In this document: positions 1-9,584 of the stretch, in pieces
How the letters are laid out: the number at the start of each line of letters is the position of its first letter
Position numbering within the stretch: the first letter of the stretch is position 1
Assembly (NCBI GenBank): GCA_021791815.1
Contig: JAJYVV010000012.1
Location: 1 to 42,941, forward strand
DNA: 42,941 nucleotides
Source: Bacillota bacterium
GTDB lineage: Bacteria > Bacillota > Sulfobacillia > RBS10-35 > JAJYVN01
Direction of reading: 5' to 3'
Translations under genes and position numbers: made by a program
Notes under the pieces: model-generated
What the model was told of the DNA's origin: nothing
The model's input: the letters and a program-made list of their open reading frames with translations, nothing else
The model's database searches: none

Positions 1-218
1 GGCAACCGGAAGTATCCCTTCGCCTCCAGCGTCCTCAGCGCCTTCAAACAGCCGGTGCGGCGCCTGCGGCCCAGGGGATCATGCAGTCCAAACCGATCGC
101 AAAGACGGTCGGCCAACTCGGTCCGGTGCAGATCGGGGTCCGAGGCGCACGAGCGCCGCACGAACTCGACCGCATCGGGCTCGGCTAGCCGTTGGAGGAT
201 CGTCCGGTGCGGTGCCAT
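1..218 (-). CDS. Transposase-like protein, N-terminal fragment cut by window edge
   Basis: Reading the minus strand from an ATG at 218 gives 72 residues that run off the window. The segment contains a helical, arginine-rich pattern and the stretch GCLKALRTLEAKGYF followed by RLP, which resembles the N-terminal module of DUF4338/DruA-like and related transposase proteins, where a short basic helix pair precedes a conserved leucine-rich LP ending. The codon pattern is GC-rich and uninterrupted. Only the N-terminus is visible, so neither the catalytic part nor element ends can be examined. It could be a complete transposase or a remnant; family assignment is from memory of the motif and is uncertain. 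Confidence 0.45.
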   Translation of the reverse strand, partial: MAPHRTILQRLAEPDAVEFVRRSCASDPDLHRTELADRLCDRFGLHDPLGRRRRTGCLKALRTLEAKGYFRL

Positions 219-337
219 ACTCCCACCGTAGCGAACGTGGCGCAGATTGTCAACCGCTTCTTTATGGGCAAAGGGCAGCGCTAGGGTGAAGCGCCGGGGC
301 GCGCAGCGCCGCCGGACGGGGAGGAGCGGAATCGCCC

Positions 338-1741
338 ATGGACGCCGGGGACACGCGGGGCGCGGGAGCATGGGGCGGCCGGCCGGCGCTCGGGGTCCTG
401 AAGACATGGGCGGTGGTCCTGTCCCTGTGCCTGGTCTCGGTGGCCATCGGCGTCCAGTACTTCGTGTTCGACCGCCTGCTGCGCCCCGCCGCCTCGTCGG
501 CCGCCACGGCCGTCCTCCTCGTCGCGGGCGTCGCGGGGTTCTCGTTCGCCATCTGGGGCCGCCTGGAGCGCCTCCAGTTCCGCCTGCGCGACGCGCACGC
601 CGCCGAGAGCGCCCAGCGGCGCCAGGCGCGCGCGCTGGCCGCGGCGAGCGTCGACATCGCCACGGAACTGGACATCGACGTCGTGGCCCAGAAGATCGTC
701 GACCGCAGCCGCGAGGTCACCGGCGCCCGCTACGGCGCCCTCGGCGTCCTCGACGGGGCCGGGCGCGTGACGGCCTTCTACGCCTCCGGCATCGACCCCG
801 AGACCCGGGCCCGGCTGGGCCCGCCGCCCCAGGGACACGGACTGCTCGGCCTGGTGACGACGGAGCGCCGCACCCTCACGGTCGACGACATCGCAGGCCA
901 CCCGGACGCCGCGGGCTTCCCGCCGGGCCACCCCCCGATGCGGACGCTGCTCGCCACCCCGGTCTGGCTGCGCGACGAGGTGATCGGCAACCTCTACGTC
1001 GCGGACCGGGAGGACGGGCGGCCGTTCGGCCACGAGGACGCCGAGGCGCTGGAGCGCTTCGCCGCCCAGGCGGCGGTCGCCATCCAGAACGCGCGCCTGC
1101 ACCGCCGCCTCCAGCACCTGTCCATCGTCGCCGAGCGCGAGCGCATCGCCATGGACCTCCACGACGGCGTGATCCAGTCGCTGTTCGGCGTCCGCCTGCA
1201 GCTCGAGGCCGCCGCCTCGGGGCTGGAGGAGGGCCATCCGCTCGCGGAGCCGCTGGGCGACGCGATCACGCGCGTCGGCCGCATCATGGGCGATATCCGC
1301 CACTACATCTTCGACCTGCGCGCCGAGCAGGCCGCGGAGGGCGGGCTGGTGGCGCTGCTCCGGGACCTCGTGGCCTCGATGCGGGCCCTGCCGGTCTTCA
1401 GCACGGCGCTCAAGGTCGAGGGCACTCCGGCCGAGATCCCCCGCGCCGTCCAGTGGGAGTTGTGGCACATTTGCCGGGAGGCGCTCGCCAACGCCGTCCG
1501 CCATTCGGGAGGACACCGCATCGAGGTCACCGTGGGGTTCGGCGCCGGCGAGGTCGCGGTCGAGATCGCCGACGACGGCGCGGGATGGACGGGCGAACCC
1601 ACCGGACCGGGCCACCACGGCCTGGAGAACATGCGGCGGCGGGCTGAGGCCGTCGGAGGCGCGCTGCGGATCGAGGGACGGCCGGGACACGGGACGCGGG
1701 TGCGTGCCACCGTCCCGCTGGACGGCGCGGCGGGGCGGTGA
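338..1741 (+). CDS. GAF-domain sensor histidine kinase (orphan)
   Basis: This 467-residue protein is a membrane-associated two-component sensor kinase. Two hydrophobic segments lie at about residues 23-44 and 51-72, followed by a GAF domain (about 95-250) and a HisKA_3-type dimerisation helix with the phospho-acceptor His275 in the motif AMDLHDG. The HATPase part has the N-box asparagine near 385 ([12 protein letters not shown]), the DDGAGW G-box at 412-417 and [15 protein letters not shown]. This is the NarX/DevS/LiaS-type HPK7 group, whose partner is normally a LuxR-type response regulator. No regulator gene follows; the next gene is cysteine synthase after a 211-bp gap, so the partner must be elsewhere. 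The ATG at 338 is preceded by GAGGAG at a suitable distance. The sensed signal is unknown; GAF domains can bind haem, nucleotides or other small ligands. Confidence 0.9.
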   Translation: MDAGDTRGAGAWGGRPALGVLKTWAVVLSLCLVSVAIGVQYFVFDRLLRPAASSAATAVLLVAGVAGFSFAIWGRLERLQFRLRDAHAAESAQRRQARALAAASVDIATELDIDVVAQKIVDRSREVTGARYGALGVLDGAGRVTAFYASGIDPETRARLGPPPQGHGLLGLVTTERRTLTVDDIAGHPDAAGFPPGHPPMRTLLATPVWLRDEVIGNLYVADREDGRPFGHEDAEALERFAAQAAVAIQNARLHRRLQHLSIVAERERIAMDLHDGVIQSLFGVRLQLEAAASGLEEGHPLAEPLGDAITRVGRIMGDIRHYIFDLRAEQAAEGGLVALLRDLVASMRALPVFSTALKVEGTPAEIPRAVQWELWHICREALANAVRHSGGHRIEVTVGFGAGEVAVEIADDGAGWTGEPTGPGHHGLENMRRRAEAVGGALRIEGRPGHGTRVRATVPLDGAAGR

Positions 1742-1800
1742 CGCGCCGCCCGGGGAGGGCACGCCGCCGCAGGGATCCCCGTTCCACGCCCAGGGAGGCC

Positions 1801-1862
1801 CGAATGGGCCCGCCGGCCCGCCCGAATGGCCGTGTCCCCGCGCCGGAGGCGCTGGATACACT
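1801..1862 (+). promoter_or_regulatory. Candidate activator-dependent promoter, site A (upstream of cysteine synthase)
   Basis: CGAATGG occurs at 1801-1807 and again at 1823-1829, each inside CCGAATGG. The second copy is followed by CCGTG and, after exactly 27 bases, by TACACT (1857-1862), which could be a -10 element. The -35 region has no TTGACA-like sequence. The same layout occurs at 5159-5221 and 12714-12776. Start of the downstream gene is 1953. Confidence 0.5.
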
Positions 1863-1952
1863 CAATGCAGGATTCCGGGAGGAATAGGGGTCTTCGGGGC
1901 GGCGGCCCCGGCCGCGCATCCTCCGGGAGCCTGTCTGGGAGGGCGACGGACG

Positions 1953-2909
1953 ATGGATCGACCCATCGCGCGCGACGTCACGGAGCTGATCGGTGAGACG
2001 CCGATGGTGGAGCTGCACTCCTTCCCGGTCCGCGCGCGCCTGTTCGCCAAGCTGGAGTCGTTCAATCCGGGCGGCAGCGTCAAGGACCGCATCGGGCTGG
2101 CCATGATCCGCGCCGCCGAGGCGGAGGGCCGGCTGGGGCCGGGCGCCGTGATCGTCGAACCCACCAGCGGCAACACCGGGATCGCCCTGGCCATGATCGC
2201 CGCCGTCCGTGGCTACCGCCTGATCCTGGTCATGCCGGAGTCCGCAAGCCTGGAGCGGCGCCAACTGCTGGGCGCCTACGGCGCGGAGCTGGTGCTGAGC
2301 CCGGCGGCCGAGGGCATGCGCGGCGCCGTGGCGCGGGCCGAGGGCATCCTGGCCGCCACGCCCGGGGCCTTCATGCCGCAGCAGTTCCGGAACCCGGCCA
2401 ACCCCGCCGTGCACCGCGCGACGACGGGCGAGGAGATCTGGCGGGCATGCGGCGGAAGGATCGACGCGTTCGTGGCCGGCGTCGGGACGGGAGGCACGGT
2501 GACGGGCGTGGGCGGCCTGCTCAAGGAGCGGAGCCCGTCGGCGCGCGTGGTGGCCGTCGAGCCCGCCGCCTCGGCGATCCTGTCCGGAGGCCGCCCCGGA
2601 CCGCACCCGCTGCAGGGCATCGGCGCCGGGTTCGTCCCCGAGGTGCTGGACCGGAAGGTCGTGGACGAGGTGCTCGCCGTGACCGCCGAGGACGCCTTCG
2701 CGGCCGTCCGGCGCCTGGCCACCCGGGAGGGGATCGTGGCCGGCCCCTCGTCGGGCGCGGCCGCGCACGCCGCGGCGGCCGTGGCCGCCCGGCCCGGGCT
2801 GGAAGGGGCGACGGTGGTGGTCGTGCTGCCCGATACCGGCGAGCGCTACCTGTCGACCGGCCTCTTCGCCGCGGCGGCCGCGGCGGGCGGCCCGGAGACG
2901 CGGGCATAG
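1953..2909 (+). CDS. cysK: Cysteine synthase (O-acetylserine sulfhydrylase)
   Basis: The enzyme is a 318-residue PLP-dependent fold-type II protein that makes cysteine from O-acetylserine and sulfide in the cytoplasm. The PLP lysine is Lys44 in NPGGSVKDR, the substrate-binding loop TSGNTG starts at residue 71, and the phosphate-binding glycine loop [10 protein letters not shown] lies near 175-185. The motif ETPMVEL near the N-terminus and the [11 protein letters not shown] segment near the C-terminus are typical. The length fits the CysK/CysM family. The open frame extends upstream to 1704, but the ATG at 1953 lies just before the conserved ELIGETP motif and follows a GGGAGGG sequence, so I take it as the start. 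The next gene, a cysteine-desulfurase family enzyme, starts 28 bases downstream, suggesting one transcription unit for cysteine synthesis and sulfur or selenium mobilisation. Confidence 0.93.
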   Translation: MDRPIARDVTELIGETPMVELHSFPVRARLFAKLESFNPGGSVKDRIGLAMIRAAEAEGRLGPGAVIVEPTSGNTGIALAMIAAVRGYRLILVMPESASLERRQLLGAYGAELVLSPAAEGMRGAVARAEGILAATPGAFMPQQFRNPANPAVHRATTGEEIWRACGGRIDAFVAGVGTGGTVTGVGGLLKERSPSARVVAVEPAASAILSGGRPGPHPLQGIGAGFVPEVLDRKVVDEVLAVTAEDAFAAVRRLATREGIVAGPSSGAAAHAAAAVAARPGLEGATVVVVLPDTGERYLSTGLFAAAAAAGGPETRA

Positions 2910-2937
2910 GCAGCCGGGCACGAAAGGCGGTCCGCGC

Positions 2938-4134
2938 ATGGGCGTCATCTACCTGGACCACGCCGCCACCGCCAACCCCAAGGCGCCGGGCGTGGGCCCG
3001 GCCATGCTCCGCAGCCTCGGCGACTGCAATGGCAACCCGGGGCACGGGGCCCACCGGCTCAGCGTCGCCGCCACCCTCGCGGTCTACGAGGCGCGCGCGA
3101 CGCTCGCCGAACTGCTCGGCGTGAGGGATCCCGGGCGCCTCGCCTTCACGGCGGGCGCCACGGCGGCCCTGAACCAGGCGATCCGCGGCAGCCTCCCCGA
3201 GCACGGCGGCCACGCGATCTGCAGCGTCTGGGAGCACAACGCCGTCCTGCGGCCGCTGCTCGAGTGGCGCCGCCGGAGCGGCGGCACGATCACCTTCCTG
3301 CCGCCCGGACCCGACGGCGCGCCCTTCCGCCCGGCGGACCTGGAGCGGGCGATCCAGGCCGACACCGCGCTGATCGCGCTTTCCGCCGCGTCCAACGTCA
3401 CGGGGGCGATCGCGCCCGTGGCGGAGGCGGGCGAGATCGCGCGCGCCCGGGGGGTCCGCCTGCTGGTCGACGGCTCCCAGGCGGCCGGCCACCTGCCCGT
3501 GGCCCTGGACCGGCTGCCCGTGGACCTCTGGGCCTGCCCGGGACACAAGGGTCTCCTCGGGCCGCAGGGCGTCGGCCTGCTGTATCTGCGGGAAGGGTTG
3601 GAGCTCCCGCCGCTGGTCGTGGGCGGCGGAGGCTTCGACTCGGCGCGGGAGGATCCGCCGGACGAGGCCCCCGAGCGGTACGAGGCGGGCACGCAGAACA
3701 CCCCCGGCATCCTCGGCCTCGGCGCGGCCGCCGCGCACCTGCTGCGCCAGGACCCCCATGCCGCCCGGGCGCGGGAGGTCCGCCACCTGGACGCCCTCCA
3801 GCGCGGGCTGGGCCGGATCGCGGGCGTGCGCCTGCATGGCGCGGCCGATCCGCGGCGGTGCGTCGGCGTCCTCTCCTTCGCGGTCGCGGGATGGGCGCCG
3901 GGCGCCGTCGCCGAGACACTCGACCGGCGATTCGGGATCTGCGTGCGGGCGGGGCTGCACTGCGCCCCCATGGCCCACGAGGCGCTCGGCACCCTGCCGG
4001 CCGGCACCGTGCGGGCCTCGGTGGGCCCCTGGACCACGGACGACGACCTCGCGGCCCTGCCCGAGGCGGTCGCCTGGATCGCGGCCCGCGCGCCCGAGAT
4101 CGCGGCCCCGGCGGAGGCGGCGCGCGGTGCCTGA
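2938..4134 (+). CDS. Cysteine desulfurase family protein (class V aminotransferase fold)
   Basis: This 398-residue PLP enzyme starts with IYLDHAATANPK, and the PLP lysine is Lys204 in CPGHKGLLGPQG. The segment EHNAVLRPL (100-108) and the active-site loop region RAGLHCAPMAHEALGTL (about 336-352) with a cysteine match the TIGR01977-type group (EF2568-like) rather than classical IscS or SufS. Proteins of this group are often found beside selD and DUF3343 genes and are thought to supply sulfur or selenium from cysteine or selenocysteine. That context is present here: a DUF3343 gene overlaps its end at 4127, cysteine synthase precedes it, and selD lies at 17.4-18.4 kb. The ATG at 2938 has AAAGGCGG upstream. 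The physiological substrate, sulfur or selenium, cannot be decided from sequence. Confidence 0.88.
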   Translation: MGVIYLDHAATANPKAPGVGPAMLRSLGDCNGNPGHGAHRLSVAATLAVYEARATLAELLGVRDPGRLAFTAGATAALNQAIRGSLPEHGGHAICSVWEHNAVLRPLLEWRRRSGGTITFLPPGPDGAPFRPADLERAIQADTALIALSAASNVTGAIAPVAEAGEIARARGVRLLVDGSQAAGHLPVALDRLPVDLWACPGHKGLLGPQGVGLLYLREGLELPPLVVGGGGFDSAREDPPDEAPERYEAGTQNTPGILGLGAAAAHLLRQDPHAARAREVRHLDALQRGLGRIAGVRLHGAADPRRCVGVLSFAVAGWAPGAVAETLDRRFGICVRAGLHCAPMAHEALGTLPAGTVRASVGPWTTDDDLAALPEAVAWIAARAPEIAAPAEAARGA

Positions 4135-4429
4135 TGGCGGCGGTCCCGCGCAGGGCGCGGCGGAGCGACGGCTGGTGTTCCGGGGCGTCACCGCGCTGGC
4201 CCGCGCCTTCCGGGGCCTGCAGGACGCGGGCTGCGGGTGCGAGATCACGGCGGCGCCCCCGGAGGGCAGCCCCTGCGGCCTCGCCCTGGCCGTCGCCGCC
4301 GCCGACCTGGCCGCGGCGCTGGCGGTCCTGGATGCCCTGGGGGTGGTGCCGCAGGGGATCCACCCCGCGGGCCCGGGAGGGCTCCCCGGCGACGGGGGGG
4401 GCGGGCGTCCGGCGGCCCGCGCCCGCTGA
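4127..4429 (+). CDS. DUF3343-like putative Se/S carrier protein
   Basis: A 100-residue protein read from a GTG at 4127, overlapping the last eight bases of the desulfurase gene, which indicates translational coupling. The core begins RRLVFRGVTALARAF and contains GCGCEITAAPPE and SPCGLALAVAAADL, the hallmark of DUF3343: a small alpha/beta protein with a conserved Cys-Gly-x-Ala/Ser in its second half. In the family this cysteine is proposed to carry persulfide or selenide, analogous to YedF/TusA-like partners of SelD. Placement directly behind a TIGR01977-type desulfurase supports a role in passing selenium or sulfur. The tail after about residue 83 is glycine/arginine-rich and probably disordered. 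Homology is by motif and context only, since the protein is short. Confidence 0.7.
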   Translation: MPDGGGPAQGAAERRLVFRGVTALARAFRGLQDAGCGCEITAAPPEGSPCGLALAVAAADLAAALAVLDALGVVPQGIHPAGPGGLPGDGGGGRPAARAR

Positions 4430-4561
4430 GGCGGGGCGAGGGCCACGCCGCGCGTGGGCCCACGGCCGCGAGGAACGCAGCGCGGCCCCTCGAATGCCTG
4501 CGGCATCCGCCCGCGGTGGGGGCACGCCGCGGGCAGTCGGGCGCGTCGGGGGCGGGATCTC

Positions 4562-5116
4562 GTGGAGCGCGCGGCGAGGCACGTGCCGGGCCGCCCCGAC
4601 AACTGGCAGAAAAGCGCGGCGCGCGTGGTCTTCGGGGTCATCTGGGGGATCGACGCGGGCCTCAAGTGGTCGCCCGCGTTCCGGTCCGCCTACCTGGGCA
4701 TGGTCCAGGGGGCGGCCCAGGGCCAGCCCGGGTGGCTGCAGCCGTGGTTTCACTTGTGGGTTTGGCTCATCTCCCCGCGGGTGCCGCTCTTCGCCTATGC
4801 GACGGCCGTGACGGAGTCGGTCATCGCCCTCGCGCTGATCCTGGGCTTCGCCCGCAAGTCGGCCTACATCCTCACCGCGGTCTTCGGGCTGCTCATCTGG
4901 TCCACGGCCGAGGGGTTCGGCGGCCCCTACACCGCCGGCGCGACGGACGTGGGCACGGGCATCATCTACGCCATGGCCGCCGTGTTCCTGCTCGCCATCA
5001 ACGCCACGGCCGGCACGAGCCCGTACAGCGTCGACGCTTGGCTGGAGCGGCGCATCCCGTGGTGGCCGCTGGTGGCCGAGGTCGGCGGCGGCCGTTCGCC
5101 GGGCCCCGCGGCGTAG
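4562..5116 (+). CDS. DoxX-like integral membrane protein
   Basis: The 184-residue protein starts at a GTG (4562) preceded by GGGGGCGGGAT; the open frame continues upstream to 4454 but that part is arginine-rich and unlike a membrane protein N-terminus. Residues from about 18 on read ARVVFGVIWGIDAGLKW, followed by four hydrophobic segments (about 18-36, 60-78, 84-105, 131-151). The DoxX/DoxD superfamily includes thiosulfate:quinone oxidoreductase subunits and other quinone-linked small membrane proteins. The protein is clearly related to the N-terminal half of the product at 15658-16596: both share GxxWGxDAxL, a central AL-rich helix and the block around IYAxxAxxLL. No cysteine motif or redox cofactor site is visible, so the activity is unknown. 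It precedes the exported propeller protein by about 170 bases. Confidence 0.7.
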   Translation: MERAARHVPGRPDNWQKSAARVVFGVIWGIDAGLKWSPAFRSAYLGMVQGAAQGQPGWLQPWFHLWVWLISPRVPLFAYATAVTESVIALALILGFARKSAYILTAVFGLLIWSTAEGFGGPYTAGATDVGTGIIYAMAAVFLLAINATAGTSPYSVDAWLERRIPWWPLVAEVGGGRSPGPAA

Positions 5117-5158
5117 GCCGCGGATCGCCGGCTCCATCCGGCCCCGCGGCCCCTCCAC

Positions 5159-5221
5159 CGAACGGACCGCCCGCGGGCGGCCGAATGGCCGTGGGCGGGC
5201 CGGGCCCGCCGGTGTTTCACT
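5159..5221 (+). promoter_or_regulatory. Candidate activator-dependent promoter, site B (upstream of the propeller protein)
   Basis: CGAACGG at 5159-5165 and CGAATGG at 5182-5188 are 23 bp apart. The second copy is followed by CCGTG and, 27 bases after it, by TTCACT (5216-5221) and then CTC. This matches site A in element sequence and exactly in the distance to the -10-like hexamer. The gene start is 5289. Confidence 0.5.
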
Positions 5222-5288
5222 CTGCCCAGGGCGGCGCGCGGGCGGCCGGTGCCCGCGGGACGCCCGTGGACAGAGAGGGGCACAGGCA

Positions 5289-6494
5289 TTGCACCGCTAC
5301 CGGTGGCGCCCGCGCGCCTGGCCGGCCGCGCTGGCGGTCGCGCTGGTGGCCGGCGCGTGGGCCCTGTCCGCGCACCCCGGCCGCCCCGGCCTCCGGTCCC
5401 GGCCGGGCGCGGCGGCGGGACATGCGTCCGGCGGCGCGCCGGCCGGCGTCCCGTCCCAGGACGGCCTTCCCGCGGTCCAATACTCCCCGGCGAGCCCGCC
5501 CCCGGCGTGGAGCGGGCCGCTGCCCTATCCCATCCTCATCGCCGACGAGATGAACGATCGCATCCTCGAGGTGACGCCGGATAAGCGGATCGTCTGGCAG
5601 TATCCCGCATCGGGCCAGGCCAACAGCCCGGAGGGGGTCTCCGGCGACGACGCATTCTTCTCACCGGACGGGACCAGCATCGTCACCAACGACGAGGACG
5701 GCGGAACCATCCTCCGCATCGGCTACTACAGCCATACGGTCCTGTGGCACTTCGGCGTGGCGGGCCAGCTCGGCGGCGGCGCCACGCACCTGAACTACCC
5801 GGACGACGCGTACCTGCTGCCCGACGGCGACACCGTGGTCGCCGACATCCGCAACTGCCGCGAACTGACCATCAGCCCGGCGGGGCAGATCGTGCAGCAG
5901 CTCGGCGTGGCCCAGACCGGATACTGCCAGACCGATCCTGCCAAGGGCCTCTACGGGTACCCCAACGGCGACACCCCACAGCCCAACGGCGACATCCTGA
6001 TGAGCTTCATCAGCGGCGACGTCATCGCCCTGATCTCGCCCACGGGGGCCGTCCTGTGGCAGACGGTGGCGCCGGACCTCTACGGGGGCTACGTCTCCGA
6101 CGCGCAGCTGCTGACCGATGGCAACGTCCTCGTGGCCGGCTACGGGGAGCCCGGCACGGTCGTGATCTTCAACCCGCACACGGGCCAGGTCGTGTGGCGC
6201 TACTATGTGACCTCGGGACCGGGCGAACTCAACCACCCGTCGCTCTGCCTCATGCTGCCGAACGGCAACGTCCTGCTCAACGACGATCGCAACGACCGGG
6301 TCGTGGTCATCGATCCGCGGACCGACACGATCGTCTGGCAGTATGGGCACACGGGGGCCTCCGGCAGCGCCCCCGGCTACCTCAACACCCCGGACGGGGT
6401 CGACGTCGACTACTTCCGGAACTGGCAGGGCTGGCTCGCGGGCCATCCCGGGCCGGTCGCCGCGCCGGCGGGGCCGCCCAGCGGTCAGAAGTAG
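5289..6494 (+). CDS. Exported beta-propeller protein (arylsulfotransferase/PQQ-repeat-like)
   Basis: This 401-residue protein starts with a TTG at 5289 preceded by GAGAGGGG. Residues about 8-25 form an N-terminal hydrophobic signal or anchor ([16 protein letters not shown]). The rest is built of repeated blades: [108 protein letters not shown] and TDTIVWQYG. The pattern 'dG-hydrophobic-N-x-(I/V)-V-W-x-(Y/F)' is typical of arylsulfotransferase-type and PQQ-like propellers. The classical sulfotransferase catalytic histidines cannot be assigned with confidence, so enzymatic activity is not claimed. It acts outside the cell membrane. Its 3' end overlaps that of the convergent aldehyde dehydrogenase by 10 bases. 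Site B promoter lies about 70 bases upstream. Confidence 0.75.
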   Translation: MHRYRWRPRAWPAALAVALVAGAWALSAHPGRPGLRSRPGAAAGHASGGAPAGVPSQDGLPAVQYSPASPPPAWSGPLPYPILIADEMNDRILEVTPDKRIVWQYPASGQANSPEGVSGDDAFFSPDGTSIVTNDEDGGTILRIGYYSHTVLWHFGVAGQLGGGATHLNYPDDAYLLPDGDTVVADIRNCRELTISPAGQIVQQLGVAQTGYCQTDPAKGLYGYPNGDTPQPNGDILMSFISGDVIALISPTGAVLWQTVAPDLYGGYVSDAQLLTDGNVLVAGYGEPGTVVIFNPHTGQVVWRYYVTSGPGELNHPSLCLMLPNGNVLLNDDRNDRVVVIDPRTDTIVWQYGHTGASGSAPGYLNTPDGVDVDYFRNWQGWLAGHPGPVAAPAGPPSGQK

Positions 6495-7978
6495 GTCCAG
6501 GGCCGCTCGGCCTGCTCCAGGATCACGGTCTTGGTCTCGCGGTATCCGTCGAGCCCCTGGCGGCCCAGCTCGCGCCCCATGCCGCTCTGGCCGCGGCCCC
6601 CGAAGGGCGCGCTGGGCGAGAGGATCTGGGCCGAGTTGATCCAGACGGTGCCTGCCCGCAGGCCGCGCGCCAGCCGCAGCGCCCGGCCGACGTCCCGGGT
6701 CCAGACACCGGCGGCGAGGCCGTACGGGCTGTCGTTGGCGGCCCGCAGCGCCGCCGCCTCGCCGTCCACGGGCAGGATGCAGGCCACCGGCCCGAAGACC
6801 TCCTCGCGGACGATCGGGCTCCCCGGCGGCGGGTCCAGGAAGACCGTGACGGGGTGGAAGAACCCACCGGGCGGATCGGCCGGGGCCGGACCGCCCAGCG
6901 CCGGCCGGAGCCCGGCCTCGAGGGCGGCCAGGACGTGGGCCCGGACGCGCCCATAGTGCGCGGCCGAGGCCAGCGGACCCAGGTCGCTGTCCGGGTCGAG
7001 GGCGGGACCCACGCGCAGGCACGCGGCGCGCTCGAGAAACCGCGCGGCGAACGCCTCGAACACCGGGCGCTCCACCAGGATGCGGGAGCCCGCCTGGCAG
7101 ACCTGGCCCGCGTGGAAGAAGATCCCGAAGAGACAGCCCTGCACCGCGGCGTCCAGGTCGGCGTCGGAGCACACGATGACCGGCGACTTGCCGCCCAGCT
7201 CCAGCGTCAGCCGCTTGAGGGACGCGGCCGCCCCGCGCATGACGGCGCGGCCGGTGGCCGTCCCGCCCGTGAACGAGATGCGGTCGACGGCCGGATGGGC
7301 GACGAGGGCGGCTCCCAGCGCGTCGGTGCCGCAGACGACCCCCACGGTCCCGGGCGGGATGCCGGCCTCGTCGAGGATCGCGGCCAGGCGCAGGGCCGCG
7401 CTCGGGGTCTCCCGGGCGGGCTTGAGCACGGCCGCAGCCCCCGCCGCCAGGCAGGCCGCCAGCTTCCACGCCGGCAGGAGGAGGGGGAAGTTCCAGGGGG
7501 TGATCAGGCCGGCCGGGCCGCCGGGCTCGCGCAGGGTGAAGGCGAACTGCGTCGGCGGGCACCCCGCCGCGAGGAAGGGCAGGACCTCGCCCGCCTCGCC
7601 GGTGCAGGTCCCGGCGAAGTAGTCGAACGCGTCCGCGGCCATGGGCACCTCCGCGTAACGGGCGGCGCCGAGCGGCAGGCCGCTCTCGCGGGCGATGTCC
7701 CGCGCCAAGGCGGGGGCCGCGGCGCGCAGGCGGCGCGCCGCGTCGGCCAGCACCCTCTGCCGCTCGAGCGCCGGGAGGCCGGACCAGGCGCCGCTGCCGT
7801 GCGCCTCGGCCGCCGCGGCCACCGCCTCGTCCAGGTCGTGGGCCGTCGCCCCGGCGAGGCGCCTCCCCGCCCGGCCGGTCGACGGGTCGACGAGGGGCTG
7901 GACGTCGCCCCCGGCCCGGGCCCTTCCGGCGATGCGCACCCCCGGCACGTCGGGCTCCGGCGACGGTGCCGCGCTCAT
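6485..7978 (-). CDS. NAD(P)-dependent aldehyde dehydrogenase
   Basis: A 497-residue member of the aldehyde dehydrogenase superfamily, which oxidises aldehydes to acids in the cytoplasm. The sequence shows the oxyanion asparagine in PWNFP (Asn163), the cofactor lysine in VLKPARE (Lys186), the general-base glutamate in LELGGKSP (Glu260) and the catalytic nucleophile in GQVCQAGSR (Cys294). EVFGPV and [12 protein letters not shown] motifs complete the fold, and length is normal. Its ATG overlaps the stop of the SCP2-like gene in an ATGA tetranucleotide, so the two are translationally coupled. It is the last gene of a six-gene operon that also encodes an alcohol dehydrogenase, making an alcohol-to-aldehyde-to-acid route plausible. 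The physiological substrate is not determined. Confidence 0.93.
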   Translation of the reverse strand: MSAAPSPEPDVPGVRIAGRARAGGDVQPLVDPSTGRAGRRLAGATAHDLDEAVAAAAEAHGSGAWSGLPALERQRVLADAARRLRAAAPALARDIARESGLPLGAARYAEVPMAADAFDYFAGTCTGEAGEVLPFLAAGCPPTQFAFTLREPGGPAGLITPWNFPLLLPAWKLAACLAAGAAAVLKPARETPSAALRLAAILDEAGIPPGTVGVVCGTDALGAALVAHPAVDRISFTGGTATGRAVMRGAAASLKRLTLELGGKSPVIVCSDADLDAAVQGCLFGIFFHAGQVCQAGSRILVERPVFEAFAARFLERAACLRVGPALDPDSDLGPLASAAHYGRVRAHVLAALEAGLRPALGGPAPADPPGGFFHPVTVFLDPPPGSPIVREEVFGPVACILPVDGEAAALRAANDSPYGLAAGVWTRDVGRALRLARGLRAGTVWINSAQILSPSAPFGGRGQSGMGRELGRQGLDGYRETKTVILEQAERPWTYF

Positions 7979-8394
7979 GCCCCCGCCGCCCCGGACGCGA
8001 AGGCGGCGTAACGGGGATAGACGGCGTCGAGGTGCGGGAGCAGCTTCATGGCCCGCGAGAGCGGACCCGTGGCCCGGAGCTGCTGGCGGGCCAGCGCCTG
8101 GGCCAGGTCGATCTCGCCGCGCCAGAAGCGGTCCGCGGTGTCCGCGTCCTGCTCGAAGGTCAGCAGCGGCGGCTCCACCGCCTCGTCCCCATACAGCACC
8201 CGGAAGGCGGGCCGGCCGCCCGGCGGCGGGCAGGGCACCCAGAGGATGCGCCCCTCCGGGTTATGGTAGACGAAGAGCACGGGGCCGCCGACGCGGTGGA
8301 TGAGCTGGCCCTCGTCCGCACCGGTCAGCGTTTCGAAGAAGCGCCCGATCGTCCCATACAGCGCGGCGGTGTCGTTGAAGACGGCCATGGGCAC
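7975..8394 (-). CDS. SCP2 sterol-binding-like domain protein
   Basis: This 139-residue protein (or 137 if the second ATG at 8388 is used) resembles small stand-alone SCP2 domains, which bind lipophilic ligands such as fatty acids or acyl-CoA in a hydrophobic tunnel. The typical order is visible: an N-terminal amphipathic helix, a beta-sheet section ([26 protein letters not shown]), an acidic section [22 protein letters not shown] and the C-terminal helix with [16 protein letters not shown]. It sits between an alcohol dehydrogenase and an aldehyde dehydrogenase and overlaps the latter by four bases. This suggests a hydrophobic substrate for the operon, which is an inference. No transmembrane or signal segment is seen. 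Confidence 0.68.
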   Translation of the reverse strand: MPMAVFNDTAALYGTIGRFFETLTGADEGQLIHRVGGPVLFVYHNPEGRILWVPCPPPGGRPAFRVLYGDEAVEPPLLTFEQDADTADRFWRGEIDLAQALARQQLRATGPLSRAMKLLPHLDAVYPRYAAFASGAAGA

Positions 8395-8425
8395 ACCCCC
8401 CGCGGTTCCGCGCGACGGAAGTCCC

Positions 8426-9535
8426 TCAGGAAGCGAAGGCGATCAGCGCCCGCGTCACGGCGCCGGAGAGCATGGCCGCGAACGCTTCCCCGACCTCGTC
8501 CAGGGCGTAGCGCCGGGACAGGAGCGAGCGGACATCGAGGGCGCCCGCCTCCTGCAGGCGCAGGAGGGCCGGGATGTCGCGCGCGGGCGACGATTCCCCG
8601 TACCAGCACCCGAGGAGCCTCTTCTCCTGGGACGGGAAGGCGAAGGCGTTGAGCGACACGTCGAGGTGCGGCGGCGCCACCCCGATCACCACGGCCCTGC
8701 CGCCCGGCCGGGTGGCGTTGAACGCCTGCGCGATCGTCTCGGGCCGGCCGATGGCCTCGAAGGCCGCGTCCACCCCCTCGCCGCCCGTCAGGTCGAGCAC
8801 GCGCTCCAGCGGCCCGCCGGGGCCGGCCAGGACGAGGTGCGTCGCGCCGCAGGCGGCGGCCGCCTCCAGGCGGCGCGGGTGCACGTCGACCGCGATGCGC
8901 GGGTAGGCGGAGACCATGCGGGCGGCCTGCAGGGCGCTGCAGCCGACGCCGCCGGCGCCGAAGACCGCCACGGACTCGCCCGGGCGGACCCCGGCCGTGC
9001 GCCACACCGCCCCCGTCCCCGTCAGCACGCCGCAGCTGAGGAGCGCGGCCGACGCCAGGTCGGCGCCCTCGGGGAGGCGCACCGCCCCGGCCTCGGGCAC
9101 GACGGTGCACTCGGCGAATGCGCCGGTGAGGCTGAACTGGTGCACCGGCTCGCCGGACGGCCGCCGGAACGGGGTCCTGCCGCCGGGCAGGGTGCCGTGC
9201 TCCCCGGCGAGGGCGGCCACGCGGCAGAGCTCCGGGCGACCTCGCAGGCACGGCCCGCAGCGGCCGCACGCCGGCAGCCACGAGAGGACGACCGGGTCGC
9301 CCGGCCGCAGGGCGGAGACGCCGGGGCCCACGGCCTGCACGCGGCCGGCCCCCTCGTGGCCCAGGACCATGGGCACCGGGAGCGGCAGGTCGCCCGTGTA
9401 GACGTGGTAGTCGCTGTGGCAGACCCCGGCGGCGGCGAGCCGCACGCAGACCTCCCCGGGGCCGGGGTCGTCCAGGTCGAGCTCCTCCAACCCCAGCCGC
9501 CCGTAATCGGCCAGGACCGCCGCGCGCACGCGCAT
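8426..9535 (-). CDS. Zinc-dependent alcohol dehydrogenase (MDR superfamily, type III-like)
   Basis: The protein has all classical zinc-ADH motifs: catalytic-zinc Cys in GVCHSDYH, the LGHEGAGRV histidine, the structural-zinc lobe CGRCGPCLRGRPELC and the Rossmann loop VFGAGGVGCSALQAARM. The segment LTGAFAECTVVPEAGAVRLP and the C-terminal SLLSRRYALDEVGEAFAAM are also typical of NAD-linked alcohol or formaldehyde dehydrogenases. I chose the ATG at 9535 (369 residues) because MRVRAAVLADYG matches the family N-terminus. An ATG at 9559 would add eight residues and has GGAG directly in front, too close to act as a ribosome binding site. It is preceded by the TorD-like gene with about 50 bases between them and is followed by the SCP2-like gene after about 30 bases, consistent with one operon. 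Confidence 0.92.
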   Translation of the reverse strand: MRVRAAVLADYGRLGLEELDLDDPGPGEVCVRLAAAGVCHSDYHVYTGDLPLPVPMVLGHEGAGRVQAVGPGVSALRPGDPVVLSWLPACGRCGPCLRGRPELCRVAALAGEHGTLPGGRTPFRRPSGEPVHQFSLTGAFAECTVVPEAGAVRLPEGADLASAALLSCGVLTGTGAVWRTAGVRPGESVAVFGAGGVGCSALQAARMVSAYPRIAVDVHPRRLEAAAACGATHLVLAGPGGPLERVLDLTGGEGVDAAFEAIGRPETIAQAFNATRPGGRAVVIGVAPPHLDVSLNAFAFPSQEKRLLGCWYGESSPARDIPALLRLQEAGALDVRSLLSRRYALDEVGEAFAAMLSGAVTRALIAFAS

Positions 9536-9584
9536 CGCCCACCGCCCCCGCACCGCCATCTCCGCGGCCCCGACCGCGCAGGGC

